Shown piece after piece: positions 16,348 to 25,812 of a stretch of DNA of 43,913 nucleotides. A program made the translations under genes and the position numbers. The notes under the pieces are model-generated. The model ran no database searches. It saw only the letters and a list, made by a program, of their open reading frames with translations, and was not told the DNA's origin. Source of the DNA: Gracilibacillus oryzae (GTDB taxonomy: Bacteria; Bacillota; Bacilli; Bacillales; Amphibacillaceae); NCBI RefSeq assembly GCF_009498735.1, contig NZ_ML762443.1, forward strand, positions 20,818-64,730, given 5' to 3'. The first letter of the stretch is position 1; each line of letters starts with the position of its first letter.

Positions 16348-16824
16348 CTATTCTACTTTTAAAATCTTTACTTCCATATCACCAGCTGGTGTTGGAACCG
16401 TTAACTCTTCTCCAACAGAATGTCCCAGGAGGCTTTTGGCGATTGGAGAATCATTCGAAATTTTTCCTTCGAACGGATCAGCTTCTGCACTGCCGACAAT
16501 GGTATAGCTTTCTTCTTCCCCATCAGGCAGTTCCTGGAATGTGATCGTTTTCCCTAATGCTACCGTGTCCGGATTCTCGTTGTCATTCTCAATGATAACA
16601 GCATTACGGATCATATTCTCAACCTGAGCAATTCTTGATTCAACAAATGCCTGCTCATCTTTAGCCGCATCATATTCTGAGTTCTCCGATAAATCACCAA
16701 ATCCTCTGGCGATTTTAATTCTTTCTACTACTTCTTGTCTTCTTTCCGTTTTTAAATATTCTAATTCTTGTTCTAATTTTTCTTTACCTTCTTGGGTCAT
16801 ATAATAACTTTTATCTTCTGGCAC
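16348..16824 (-). CDS. greA: Transcription elongation factor GreA
   Basis: The 158-residue protein has an N-terminal antiparallel coiled coil (residues about 10-80). Its acidic tip is in [16 protein letters not shown], which reaches the polymerase active site to stimulate cleavage of backtracked RNA. A C-terminal FKBP-like domain follows ([20 protein letters not shown]). The start is GTG with GGAGTG upstream. The neighbour udk matches the Bacillus order. Confidence 0.96.
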   Translation of the reverse strand: MPEDKSYYMTQEGKEKLEQELEYLKTERRQEVVERIKIARGFGDLSENSEYDAAKDEQAFVESRIAQVENMIRNAVIIENDNENPDTVALGKTITFQELPDGEEESYTIVGSAEADPFEGKISNDSPIAKSLLGHSVGEELTVPTPAGDMEVKILKVE

Positions 16825-17046
16825 TGTCCTACACTCCTTCTATATACATTGTACCGATTGATTAACATGATTGTTGTTTCATTTTATGAATCAATCTTAT
16901 ATTTATCCCTAATATTTATAGCTTGGTTTGTCGAATGAGGAAACCATCGGACTCTGCTTGCTAAAAATATTTTACTAACCATTACTATGGCAGATTTTAT
17001 CGATTTTTTCAATAGTTTTCTATCCGTTTCTGTAATCAAAAATAGA

Positions 17047-17691
17047 TCACATATTCTGACCGTTCCCATCATGGAGGACTTTCTCTATTTTTGTTGCCAG
17101 TATATCGATAGCAACAGTGTTCTGGCCGCCTTCAGGAATGATAATGTCTGCATACCGCTTCGATGGCTCAATGAATTGCAAATGAGCAGGTCTTACTGTC
17201 TGTATATACTGATTGATAACAGAGTCAATCGAGCGTCCTCTTTCTTTAATATCCCGAAGTAATCTGCGGATAATGCGCAGGTCTGCATCTGTATCAACAA
17301 ACACTTTAATGTCCATTAACTCTGTTAACCTTGGATCATCAAGGATTAAGATCCCTTCAATAATGATAACATCCTTTGGTTCAATTGGAATTACTTCTTC
17401 TGAACGTGTATGCAAGGTATAATCATAGACTGGTTTGTTGACAGGCTGATGATTTAATAATGCTTTAATATGTTCGACCAAAAGGTCATTATCAAATGCG
17501 AGCGGATGATCATAATCTGTTTTTAATCTCTCTTCCATCGGCAAGTCTGATTGATCTTTATAATAATAATCCTGCTCAATAACAAGAACAGACTGATCTG
17601 TAAAACGGTTCTCTATTTGTCTTGTTACAGAAGTTTTCCCGGAGCCGGATCCTCCTGCAACTCCAATGATGACTGGCTTGTGCTTTTCCAT
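17047..17691 (-). CDS. udk: Uridine kinase
   Basis: The 214-residue kinase phosphorylates uridine and cytidine in pyrimidine salvage. The P-loop [13 protein letters not shown] is at residues 10-22, followed by [13 protein letters not shown] and the DHPLAFD motif of the nucleoside site. The ATG at 17691 lies 1 nt after the trmR stop, and AGAGGTG in the end of trmR is the likely ribosome site, so translation is probably coupled. Confidence 0.96.
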   Translation of the reverse strand: MEKHKPVIIGVAGGSGSGKTSVTRQIENRFTDQSVLVIEQDYYYKDQSDLPMEERLKTDYDHPLAFDNDLLVEHIKALLNHQPVNKPVYDYTLHTRSEEVIPIEPKDVIIIEGILILDDPRLTELMDIKVFVDTDADLRIIRRLLRDIKERGRSIDSVINQYIQTVRPAHLQFIEPSKRYADIIIPEGGQNTVAIDILATKIEKVLHDGNGQNM

Positions 17692-17692
17692 G

Positions 17693-18385
17693 TTATTCGG
17701 ACACCTCTTCTTTTGCTTTTGGTACACTTATTGCTATCCCGTCTCCAACGGGAAGAATGGTTGTATGATAACTGCCGTGATCAGTTAACCACTTATTGTA
17801 ACTGTTAATTTTTTCTGCTAATTTCTGCATTCTTTTGCTTGCATCACGATGATCTGCTACAAGACCGCGAAACAGTACATTGTCTGTCACAATCATACCA
17901 TCCGGGCTCAGCATTTTCTCATACATTGTAAAGAATTTCTGATATTGACCTTTGGCTGCATCAATAAAAATCAGATCATATGGTGCTTTTTGTTCCACTG
18001 TTTCTGCTACATCCAGTGCATCGCCGAAAATAACATCAATCTGATCTTCTTTCTTGCGTTCTGCAATATGATGAGTTGCCCGTTCATACATTGCCTGATC
18101 TCGTTCTATTGTTACAATCTTTGTGTGTTTATATGCATATGCCATTCTTAAGGAAGAATAACCAATTGCTGCACCTATTTCAAGAATGTTCTCAGGCTGT
18201 TTGATTCGGATAATTTGTTCCAAGAAAGCAATCCCGATCTTGTCCATTATCGGAACATGGTTTTCTATGGCCTCATCTTCTAATTCTCTTATCCATTGTT
18301 CATTCTTTTGATTTAAGTTTACTAAGTATGATAGTACATTAGGATCTAACAATGCTTGCCCCTCTTTTCCTTGCAAAGATATCAT
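17693..18385 (-). CDS. trmR: tRNA 5-hydroxyuridine methyltransferase TrmR (YrrM)
   Basis: The protein belongs to the class I O-methyltransferase (family 3) group. In Bacillus, TrmR makes 5-methoxyuridine at wobble position 34. Motif I is [17 protein letters not shown], followed by VTIERD and the metal-site motif [16 protein letters not shown], then VTDNVLFRG. The start is uncertain: the ATG at 18385 has no clear ribosome site, whereas a TTG at 18352 has AAGAGGGG 6 nt upstream and fits the Bacillus length better. mltG is upstream and udk downstream. Confidence 0.9.
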   Translation of the reverse strand: MISLQGKEGQALLDPNVLSYLVNLNQKNEQWIRELEDEAIENHVPIMDKIGIAFLEQIIRIKQPENILEIGAAIGYSSLRMAYAYKHTKIVTIERDQAMYERATHHIAERKKEDQIDVIFGDALDVAETVEQKAPYDLIFIDAAKGQYQKFFTMYEKMLSPDGMIVTDNVLFRGLVADHRDASKRMQKLAEKINSYNKWLTDHGSYHTTILPVGDGIAISVPKAKEEVSE

Positions 18386-18398
18386 TTTCTTTATGAAA

Positions 18399-18433
18399 CG
18401 GGAAAAGCAGGGCGTATGGAACCCTGCTTCCCC
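18399..18433 (-). terminator. Hairpin after mltG
   Basis: A stem of about 11 bp (GGGAAGCAGGG/CCCTGCTTTTCCC) with a 9-nt loop lies between mltG and trmR. The T tract is weak, so it may attenuate rather than stop transcription. Confidence 0.6.
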
Positions 18434-18438
18434 ATTAA

Positions 18439-19593
18439 TTAATCCTGTGAATGGATATATTGTTGTTCATAAGCCTGGTGTTGTTCATATGTTTCTGAAT
18501 AATGAACATTTCCTTCTGCATCTGCCAGGAAATATAAATAATTAGAGTCTTCTGGTTCTAAAACTGCCTGCAGGGAGCTCTCACCATAGTTCGCGATTGG
18601 ACCAACAGGAAGACCCATTACTGTATACGTATTGTAAGGTGACTGAATTTCATAATCCTCATAAGTTAAGCGCGAGATATGTTCGCCATGGGCATAGATT
18701 ACCGTCGGGTCTGTCTGCAGCATCATATCCTGTGCCATACGATTATAGAACACGCCAGCAATACGTTTCCTGTCTTCCATTGATGGTGCTTCCTCTTCTA
18801 CCAATGAGGCAAATGTTACAATATCATGGATCGTAAATTGCTCCAGACTGTCGATTTGATCCATATAGATAAAAAGAATGTCCCTTGATTTGTTAAGCAT
18901 ATTCGTGACGATGGTATCAATGGTAGGCTCTTCTTCATAGAATTCATACGTCGCCGGGAACAAGTACCCTTCTAATGGATAGCGGATGTCTTCTTGTAAG
19001 ATTTCTTCCGTTAAAATGTTCGGATATGTTTCCATTAATTCTTGTATATATGCTTGATCATTCATTTTTTCTAAAAATTCTTCCCGGTTAATTCCGGCAT
19101 TTTCCTCATAGATTGTGGCGATTTCTTCGATATTACGTCCTTCTGGTACGGTAACGCGCAAAACGGCCTCTTTGTGAACAGTACCTGTCTCCAACTGGGA
19201 TGTTATCTCTGCCAATGTCATGGAAGGAGAAAGTGTATAATCACCTGCCTGAAAGTCTGCAGCATTATTGAATTTGACATAAAACCGGTAGATCAGGCTG
19301 TTATTTATTAAACCCGCATCTTCAAGAATTGTGGCAATATCTGTTGTGCTCGATCCCATTGGAATGGTCACTTGCACTTGTTCTTCAGTGTCTGGCTCTA
19401 CTGGCGCTAAACCGTTTGCAACATATTTGTATGCGGAATATCCACCAATCACAATGAAAGCAATTAATATGATAAAAATAAAAAAGAAGATTTTTCTCGC
19501 AATACTGGCCTCTCTGCCTCGTTCCTGTGCGATCTCTTTATATGTCGGTTTCTTTCTCTCTTTTTTGTTCGAATCGTCGGTACTCTTACTCAT
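18439..19593 (-). CDS. mltG: Endolytic murein transglycosylase MltG (YrrL)
   Basis: The 384-residue protein has a basic cytoplasmic N-terminus, one membrane helix (about residues 34-56), and the YceG-like domain. The catalytic glutamate lies in TFASLVEEEAPSMEDRKRIA, followed by VFYNRM and MLQTDPTVIYA. MltG cuts nascent peptidoglycan strands and is thought to end glycan polymerisation. AAAGGGGGA stands upstream of the ATG. It follows yrzB after a gap that holds a repeat element. Confidence 0.95.
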   Translation of the reverse strand: MSKSTDDSNKKERKKPTYKEIAQERGREASIARKIFFFIFIILIAFIVIGGYSAYKYVANGLAPVEPDTEEQVQVTIPMGSSTTDIATILEDAGLINNSLIYRFYVKFNNAADFQAGDYTLSPSMTLAEITSQLETGTVHKEAVLRVTVPEGRNIEEIATIYEENAGINREEFLEKMNDQAYIQELMETYPNILTEEILQEDIRYPLEGYLFPATYEFYEEEPTIDTIVTNMLNKSRDILFIYMDQIDSLEQFTIHDIVTFASLVEEEAPSMEDRKRIAGVFYNRMAQDMMLQTDPTVIYAHGEHISRLTYEDYEIQSPYNTYTVMGLPVGPIANYGESSLQAVLEPEDSNYLYFLADAEGNVHYSETYEQHQAYEQQYIHSQD

Positions 19594-19770
19594 CAGAGTA
19601 TCCCCCTTTCACCCGATATATTATACTACAATTTTCGGCAAAGGGAAACAGAGGAAGAAAGATTAGCCATTAAATGTCTTTTAATTGTAATATTTGATAT
19701 TTTTAAAGACTCTCTTTACTGCCAAAACGCGATAACTTTCTAATTTTAATCTTGAGTGATACGTCGTTCC

Positions 19771-19883
19771 GTAAATAAACTGCGCTTTCCGCGGGTGTCT
19801 GACAAGCCTCCTCGTTCGCAAAGACCGCTTTCTGCGGGGTCTCGTCTAGGCCTCTGATCCCGCAGGAGTCTCCGTTTATTTAC
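19771..19883. repeat. Palindromic intergenic repeat (family C)
   Basis: The ends are perfect inverted repeats (GTAAATAAAC and GTTTATTTAC). On the minus strand the core reads GAGACTCCTGCGGGA near one end and CCCGCGGAAAGCG near the other. This core is shared with the elements at 39171 and 40660, but the terminal stem differs. It fills part of the 19594-20115 gap; the rest shows nothing recognisable except the yrzB terminator. Confidence 0.75.
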
Positions 19884-20077
19884 TACACTTGAAATGAGCT
19901 TTGTATTTTCCGGTGCAAATATTACATCGGGATAATACACGTGCTACACATATTGATTTATTAAGCTGAGTTCGACATATAATATTTCATCCTCTCATCG
20001 GTATCTATGCTTTATTAGGGTCTCTTCTATTTATATAAGTCATCTATTGTTAGTCTATGAAATAATTATCCAATAGA

Positions 20078-20108
20078 ACAACCCGCTTCGGCTTGGAAGC
20101 GGGTTGTT
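20078..20108 (-). terminator. Terminator of yrzB
   Basis: A perfect 12-bp stem (ACAACCCGCTTC/GAAGCGGGTTGT) with a 6-nt loop lies just after the yrzB stop. Confidence 0.75.
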
Positions 20109-20115
20109 GTGATGT

Positions 20116-20403
20116 TTATTCTGACAAGTCTTCGTTGTCGGCGATGGTGTTTAGTACTTCTTCGACCATTTCCCATTCTTCTTCTGACTCAATCTGGTAG
20201 AGAGAGAGGTCGTCGTCATTGTCTTTTTCTTCGTAACGAAAAGCAAAAACTTCTACTTCCTCGTCATCTTTCTGATCTGCAGGTACTACTGCTACATAAG
20301 ATTGTTCTGTTTCATCTACATCAAATGTAAACAATACTTCAAACAGATGCTCTTCCCCGTTCTCGTCAGGGATAATAATTCGTTCTTTTTCTTCTAATGC
20401 CAC
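20116..20403 (-). CDS. yrzB: DUF1292 protein YrzB
   Basis: The 95-residue, very acidic protein starts MALEEKERIIIPDENGEEHL and contains VLFTFDVDETEQSYVAVVP, typical of DUF1292. The function is unknown. In Bacillus it follows yrzL and yrrK (ruvX), as here. Here a hairpin repeat separates it from ruvX. Confidence 0.92.
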   Translation of the reverse strand: MALEEKERIIIPDENGEEHLFEVLFTFDVDETEQSYVAVVPADQKDDEEVEVFAFRYEEKDNDDDLSLYQIESEEEWEMVEEVLNTIADNEDLSE

Positions 20404-20536
20404 AGTAAAAACCTCCTTAAATTCTCACTTTAACACAGCGTTAACCGTCTGTAATATCCCATCTTTCGTTCAGGGCTACATTTAGTAAGTAATTTGGGGA
20501 TAACAGACGCTAAACATCCTGATAAGTTTCGCTAAT

Positions 20537-20580
20537 GATCTGTGGGGAAAATCGCCCCACAGATCAAAGTCTCACTTTAT
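20537..20580 (-). repeat. Hairpin plus AAAGTGAGACTTT repeat after ruvX
   Basis: A perfect 11-bp stem GATCTGTGGGG/CCCCACAGATC is joined to AAAGTCTCACTTTA, which overlaps the ruvX stop codon. A related copy lies at 31796-31848, and solo AAAGTGAGACTT motifs occur near 24100 and 40560. It may act as the ruvX terminator. Confidence 0.65.
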
Positions 20581-20993
20581 ATACTGTCCAAATAGCCTTG
20601 TAATATCATTACGGCAGCCATTTTGTCGATTACTTTCTTGCGTTTTTTCCGGCTCATATCTGCTTCGAGCAAAACTTTCTCTGCAGCCATTGTTGTTAAT
20701 CTTTCGTCCCAAAAGATCACTTCAACAGAAAAAGTTTCTTCCATAAAAGCTGCAAAATCCTGTGAAGCTTCACCTCTTGGACCAATCGTACCATTCATAT
20801 TCTTTGGTAAGCCGACCACGATCTTGTTTATATCATTTTCCTCAATCAATTGACGGAAATCTTCCTCAACTGACGAATAGTCAGGCTCTTCCCAATAGAG
20901 TGTGGTAAGACCCTGGGCTGTCCAGCCAAGAGCATCACTCACCGCAACTCCGATTGTTTTTGAACCGACATCTAGTCCTAATACTTTATTCAT
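20577..20993 (-). CDS. ruvX: RuvX/YqgF Holliday junction resolvase family (YrrK)
   Basis: The 138-residue protein has an RNase H-like fold with catalytic residues in [26 protein letters not shown] and the final DKMAAV region. The family is linked to recombination and 16S rRNA 5'-end processing. The ATG at 20993 overlaps the end of yrzL, so it depends on coupling because no ribosome site of its own is visible. The length equals that of B. subtilis YrrK. Confidence 0.94.
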   Translation of the reverse strand: MNKVLGLDVGSKTIGVAVSDALGWTAQGLTTLYWEEPDYSSVEEDFRQLIEENDINKIVVGLPKNMNGTIGPRGEASQDFAAFMEETFSVEVIFWDERLTTMAAEKVLLEADMSRKKRKKVIDKMAAVMILQGYLDSI

Positions 20994-21255
20994 TATGTTT
21001 ATTTGAGCTGATGTAATATTGAACCAGTTCTTCAATTATCTCATCACGCTCAATTCTCCTTATTAAATTTCGTGCATCCTTATGACGGGGAATATAGGCT
21101 GGATCACCTGATAATAAATAGCCGACAATTTGATTGATCGGATGATAACCTTTTTCTTCAAGGGCTTCGTGTACGAGTAATAAGACCTCACTTACATCCT
21201 TTTCAACGGGCTCATCAGCAAAATTAAATTTCATTGTTTTATCCATTCCATCCAT
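20986..21255 (-). CDS. IreB-family regulatory phosphoprotein (YrzL)
   Basis: The 89-residue protein has [12 protein letters not shown] at its start, then [19 protein letters not shown] and [15 protein letters not shown]. This matches YrzL of Bacillus and IreB of Enterococcus, a substrate of the PASTA kinase that influences cephalosporin resistance. The ATG at 21255 is chosen because GGGGGTG lies 6 nt upstream and the protein length fits. The gene stands between alaS and ruvX. Confidence 0.93.
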   Translation of the reverse strand: MDGMDKTMKFNFADEPVEKDVSEVLLLVHEALEEKGYHPINQIVGYLLSGDPAYIPRHKDARNLIRRIERDEIIEELVQYYISSNKHNE

Positions 21256-21388
21256 GGAAGCACCCCCATTAATTGCTAGAACATGATCTTGAAAAAAACT
21301 GTCATCTAATAATACAGCAATATTGCATTGATGTAACATGATCACTATATCTAATCATTATACAGCTTATCCTGTAAAATTACCAAAC

Positions 21389-24022
21389 TTAACCTTCTTT
21401 TTGTGCATATTTTTCTACATATGCTAATGCTTCCGGTAATTTGTTTGGATCTTTTCCGCCTGCCTGTGCCATGTCTGGTCGGCCGCCACCGCCGCCGCCG
21501 CAGATTTTGGCAGTTTCTTTAATCAGATTACCAGCATGATATTCCTTCACTAAGTCTTTGGTCACACCTGCCGCTAACTGTACTTTCCCGTTTTGTACCG
21601 CTGCTAGCAGGATGATTGCTGTATCAAGCTTTTGCTTCATATCATCCACCATCTGACGTAATTGGTTCATATCAGACACATCCACTTGTTTTGCCAAAAC
21701 TTTTACACCATTAATTTCTTTGACATCATCCAAAATAGAGGATGCTTCAAGTTGAGATATCTTCCCTCGCAGTGATTCAATCTCACGCTGCTGTTCTTTC
21801 ATATCTTTAAATAGAGACTCAATTCGGTCATTTACTTGGTCTTCTTTCGTTTTTAACAAGCCTGCAGCTGTTTTTAACTGGTGGTGCTTTTCATTGACAT
21901 ACTCATATGCTGCTTTGGCTGTTACAGCTTCGATCCGTCTCGTACCAGCTCAAATGCCTGATTCTGACACAATTTTAAATAAGCCGATTTCTGCCGAGTT
22001 ACGGACATGACAGCCACCGCAAAGTTCCAGGCTGTAATCCCCAATTTGCACTACTCTTACAACATCGCCGTATTTCTCTCCAAACACTGCCATTGCTCCC
22101 ATTTCTTTAGCTTCAGCAAGTTTTTTGTTGCTGATATTAACCGCAATGGATGCCCAGATTTTTTCATTGACAATCTGTTCAATCTTCACCATTTCTTCTG
22201 CTGTTACGGAACCAAAATGAGAAAAGTCAAAACGCAGTCTTTCCGCAGCAACCATGGAACCTGCCTGATTGACATGTGTACCTAACACATCTTTTAATGC
22301 CTGATGCAATAAGTGTGTTGCCGTATGATTTTTGACAATAAACTGGCGGGAAGTCTGGTCAACTGCTGCTGTAACCTGCTCCGCTTCTGCCAACGTACCT
22401 TCCTTCACCACAATTTTATGCAAATTCTGGCCATTTGGCGCTTTTTGGACATCTACTACTTCAGCTTGTCCATTTTGCCCGATAATCAAACCTTTGTCCG
22501 CGATTTGTCCACCACTTTCCGCATAGAAAGGTGTTTCTTTTAAAATCACATATGCTTCTTTGCCGGCAGAAACAGAATCCACAGTTTCTTTCTCCACTAC
22601 AATCGCGCTGATGCTTGATGTTACAGACAATTGATCATATCCGACAAATTGGCTTTCTTCTGTAATACTTGCTAAAACACCGTCCTGAATCTGCATGCTA
22701 TCAACTTTTTGTCTCGCATTACGGGCTCTGTCCCGCTGTTTTTCCATCTCTGTTTCGAATCCTGCTTCATCAATCGTAAAGCCAGCTTCTGCCACATATT
22801 CTTCGGTTAATTCTTTCGGGAAACCATAGGTGTCATATAAACGGAAGACTTCTTCCCCAGGGAAAACGGTACTTCCCGTTTCTTTTTCCTTTTCCACTAC
22901 AGCATTCAGGATCTGCAAGCCTTCCTGCAATGTTTCATGAAATCTTTCTTCTTCTGTTTTGATCACATTCTGAATAAAATCCTGTTTTTCCTTCACTGCT
23001 GGATAGAATGCTTCCATAATTCCGGCAACAGTTGGAACAAGCTCATGCATAAATGGTTTTTCAATGCCGATTTGTTTGGCATATCTTACTGCCCGGCGTA
23101 ATAATCGTCTTAATACATAGCCGCGGCCTTCATTTGATGGCAATGCTCCATCACTTACCGCAAATGTAACCGTACGAATATGGTCTGCAATAACTTTAAA
23201 AGAAACATCCGCTTCTTCTGACGCATTATATTTTGTATTAGCGATCTTTTCCGTTTCCTGAATAATTGGCAGAAATAAATCTGTTTCAAAATTTGTTCTG
23301 GTACCTTGAATCACACTGACAAGACGTTCGAGTCCCATCCCTGTATCAATATTTTTCTTCGGCAGCGGTGTATATGTGTCATCCGGATTATGGTTAAATT
23401 CAGAGAATACTAAATTCCAGATTTCCAGATAACGTTCGTTTTCCCCGCCTGGATATAATTCCGGATCTTCGAAATCATTGCCATAGCTCTCACCGCGATC
23501 ATAGAAAATCTCGGTATTTGGCCCACTTGGCCCTTCCCCGATATCCCAGAAGTTTTCTTCAATGCGGATGATCCGCTCTTCTGGCAAACCGATTTTGTCC
23601 CGCCATAATACATACGCTTCTTCATCCTCCGGGTGTACCGTGACAGATAATTTTTCCGGATCAAAGCCAATCCATTTTTCTCCTGTAAGGAACTCCCATG
23701 CAAAATCAATCGCTTCTTCTTTAAAATAATCTCCAATGGAGAAATTCCCAAGCATCTCAAAGAATGTATGGTGACGTGCTGTGTAACCAACATTCGTGAT
23801 GTCATTTGTTCTGATTGATTTTTGTGCATTGGTAATACGTGGATTCTCCGGCACTACTCGTCCATCGAAGTATTTTTTCAATGTTGCCACACCACTGTTG
23901 ATCCATAATAATGTTGGATCTTCATGTGGTACTAAAGAAGCACTGGGCTCCACACTATGACCTTTTTCCTGAAAGAAATCGAGAAACATTTGGCGCACTT
24001 GCGCTGAAGTAAGCTTTTTCAT
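21389..24022 (-). pseudogene. alaS: Alanyl-tRNA synthetase gene with one in-frame TGA
   Basis: The frame runs for 877 codons, the normal length, but codon 691 (21950-21952) is TGA where the family has a Gly codon (SESGI-stop-AGTRRIEA; family SESGIGAGTRRIEA). No frameshift is present. Residues 1-690 (21950-24022) hold the class II catalytic core and the editing domain ([20 protein letters not shown]). After the stop, the coiled coil and C-Ala domain with its glycine stretch (GGGGGGRPDMAQAGG) remain intact; a TTG at 21859 could start a separate fragment. AlaRS is normally essential. The break falls between the editing and C-Ala domains. It may be a base error, a real mutation, readthrough or gene fission. 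A T-box leader lies upstream. Confidence 0.85.
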
Positions 24023-24127
24023 ATTCTAACCCTCCATTTTATTAGAAGAACGCGCATTTGCTCGTCCTTTTAGTGAATAATTTCATAATATAAAGTGAGA
24101 CTTGGATTAACTTTTCTAAACATATTA

Positions 24128-24350
24128 AAAACTCCCATCACTGCTTGATGCAGGGACGAGAGTATAATTTCCGCGGTACCACCCTAATTATAGCAAGGAA
24201 TTGCTATCAGCTTAATGTCCGTAACGTGGACAAACGGCAGGGATTAACTGCACTTCGAACCAGCTTCAATGACCATTGCATTTAGAATTTCTTCCAGCCT
24301 AAGGAAATTCCTCTCTATAAACGGTAGCCATCTACTCTTGTTCTTCAACG
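24128..24350 (-). promoter_or_regulatory. T-box riboswitch of alaS (alanine)
   Basis: On the minus strand the T-box core AGGGTGGTACCGCGG lies at about 24172-24187. The terminator (ACTCTCGTCCC through GATGGGAGTTTTT) is at 24128-24162. In the stem I region GAAGCTGG places a GCT alanine codon at 24262-24264 as probable specifier. Uncharged alanyl tRNA would favour the antiterminator. Between it and alaS (24023-24127) are a short hairpin repeat and an AAAGTGAGACTT motif. Confidence 0.93.
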
Positions 24351-24406
24351 TTTTATTCAATATGTATGCTGATGATACATGTTTGTAAATATGACTTCGC
24401 TAGCAT

Positions 24407-24435
24407 ATTATAGATAATTTTTGCCTATCTGTCAA
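24407..24435 (-). promoter_or_regulatory. Sigma-A promoter of alaS
   Basis: Consensus -35 TTGACA (24430-24435) and -10 TATAAT (24407-24412) with 17-bp spacing stand directly upstream of the T-box leader. They overlap the last codons of the upstream gene yrrI. Confidence 0.9.
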
Positions 24436-25498
24436 TTTCTTTTACCTGTTTCATAATCAGCGGAACCGCAACACGGCCAACTGCAAGCATTGGAATTGCC
24501 AGAATCATGCCAATCACTCCTGCAATCTTTGCTGCAATAAATAAAGTTAAGATAATATAGACAGGATGAATGTGCATACTCTTTCCTACAATAAATGGTG
24601 ACAATAAATTGCCTTCAGCTAATTGCACTGCCATAATAACCAAAAGAACATACCAGACCATGTTAGGTGATACGGTAAAGGCAATCAGTAATGCCGGAAT
24701 TGCTCCGATCACCGGACCGAAATAGGGAATAAAGTTGGTAAAACCGATGATTACTGCAAGCAATAAGGCATATGTCATCCCAATCCATTTAAGGAGCAGA
24801 AAACTTAATAACCCGACAAGAAAGCAGACAAGAATCTGGCCGCGGATATACTGGCCAAGACTGTTTTCCATTTTATCCGCCAAATTTTTGGTAAAAGCAT
24901 GATACTTAGCAGGAATGATGTGCAGAACACTATGCTGGAGCTTTTGGTAATCTTTAAGAAAATAAAAAGTCAAAATTGGAATAACCGCAATCATGACAAA
25001 CATATCAAACAATACATTGATATTTTTCAAAAGGGAGGTGATCCGGTCAGCCAGGCTTGTTTCCATCTCACTAAAAAAAGCGTCCATACGATCATGAAAT
25101 CCTTCTGGCAGAAACGATGTCTGATCATACAGGTCATAAATGAATAAGCGATAGGAATTAACCAGATTTGGTATATTTGTCTGAAACTCCTGAATTTGCC
25201 GGAGCATTGTCGGCAAGGAATAGTAGATACCAAATCCCACAAGTAAGAAAAATAATAAATAGATTGCTAATATGGCGACAGGTCTTGGTATCTTTCTTTC
25301 ATAAATCCATTCAATTACCGGATGCAGCAAATAGGCAATTAATCCAGAAATTAAAAATGGGAGTGAAATTTGAAAAACAATCAGTAATATATTTTTATAG
25401 AAAGGAAACAATGTGATCATTAAATAAAGAAATAAAACCGTCAAACAAAGGATGACAAGCTTTAATACTGTTCGTATTCTTTTCGTTTGATCAGCCAT
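24425..25498 (-). CDS. yrrI: AI-2E family transporter YrrI
   Basis: The 357-residue membrane protein has about eight helices and the UPF0118/AI-2E pattern. An N-terminal pair of helices precedes GLIAYLLHPVIEW, then a soluble helical segment with FQTNIPNL, and a C-terminal GFTNFIPYFGPVIGAIPALL and EGNLLSPFIVGKSMHIHPV. Family members include the AI-2 exporter TqsA and sodium/proton antiporters, so the substrate is open. It lies upstream of alaS, as in Bacillus. Confidence 0.92.
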   Translation of the reverse strand: MADQTKRIRTVLKLVILCLTVLFLYLMITLFPFYKNILLIVFQISLPFLISGLIAYLLHPVIEWIYERKIPRPVAILAIYLLFFLLVGFGIYYSLPTMLRQIQEFQTNIPNLVNSYRLFIYDLYDQTSFLPEGFHDRMDAFFSEMETSLADRITSLLKNINVLFDMFVMIAVIPILTFYFLKDYQKLQHSVLHIIPAKYHAFTKNLADKMENSLGQYIRGQILVCFLVGLLSFLLLKWIGMTYALLLAVIIGFTNFIPYFGPVIGAIPALLIAFTVSPNMVWYVLLVIMAVQLAEGNLLSPFIVGKSMHIHPVYIILTLFIAAKIAGVIGMILAIPMLAVGRVAVPLIMKQVKEIDR

Positions 25499-25500
25499 AC

Positions 25501-25692
25501 TTAAGACCTTTCTACCTTTCGTTCATCTTCAGAGAACAAATCATTTAACGAGCTTAATGAACCATCTAATTCTACTTCATGCAAATGCAGAATCCCATTC
25601 TGTATCGACAGTTCAATATAACAATTCCAACAGTAATATTGGTTCGACCCAATAATCCCGATATCTTTACTTCTGCAGTTTGGACAAATCAC
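25501..25692 (-). CDS. Small zinc-ribbon protein
   Basis: The 63-residue protein has CPNCRSKDIG and YYCWNCYIEL, two CxxC pairs that make a zinc ribbon, followed by an acidic tail. GTG at 25692 is chosen because GAGGG lies 8 nt upstream and homologous small proteins begin just before the first CxxC. Its place between recD2 and yrrI matches the position of yrzR in Bacillus. The function is unknown. Confidence 0.8.
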   Translation of the reverse strand: MICPNCRSKDIGIIGSNQYYCWNCYIELSIQNGILHLHEVELDGSLSSLNDLFSEDERKVERS

Positions 25693-25780
25693 AAGCACTT
25701 CCCTCACTTTATTTTGCGTTTTGTTTGACAGTATTGCCAAAAGTGGGGAATTTATACATAATTCAGGCCGGATCGGTTAT

Positions 25781-25812
25781 AAAAAAAACACACCTATCGA
25801 TAGATGTGTTTA
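25781..25812 (-). terminator. Terminator of recD2
   Basis: A stem AACACATCTA/TAGGTGTGTT with a short loop is followed by eight T on the minus strand. It begins at the recD2 stop codon. Confidence 0.9.

Noticed and set aside
21950-21952. Selenocysteine insertion in AlaRS
   Set aside because: The family has Gly at this site, not Cys, and no SECIS-like hairpin was noticed directly after the UGA.
21389-24022. UGA reassigned to an amino acid (different genetic code)
   Set aside because: mrpE, mrpF and sigK end in TGA at the expected lengths, so UGA is a working stop codon here.
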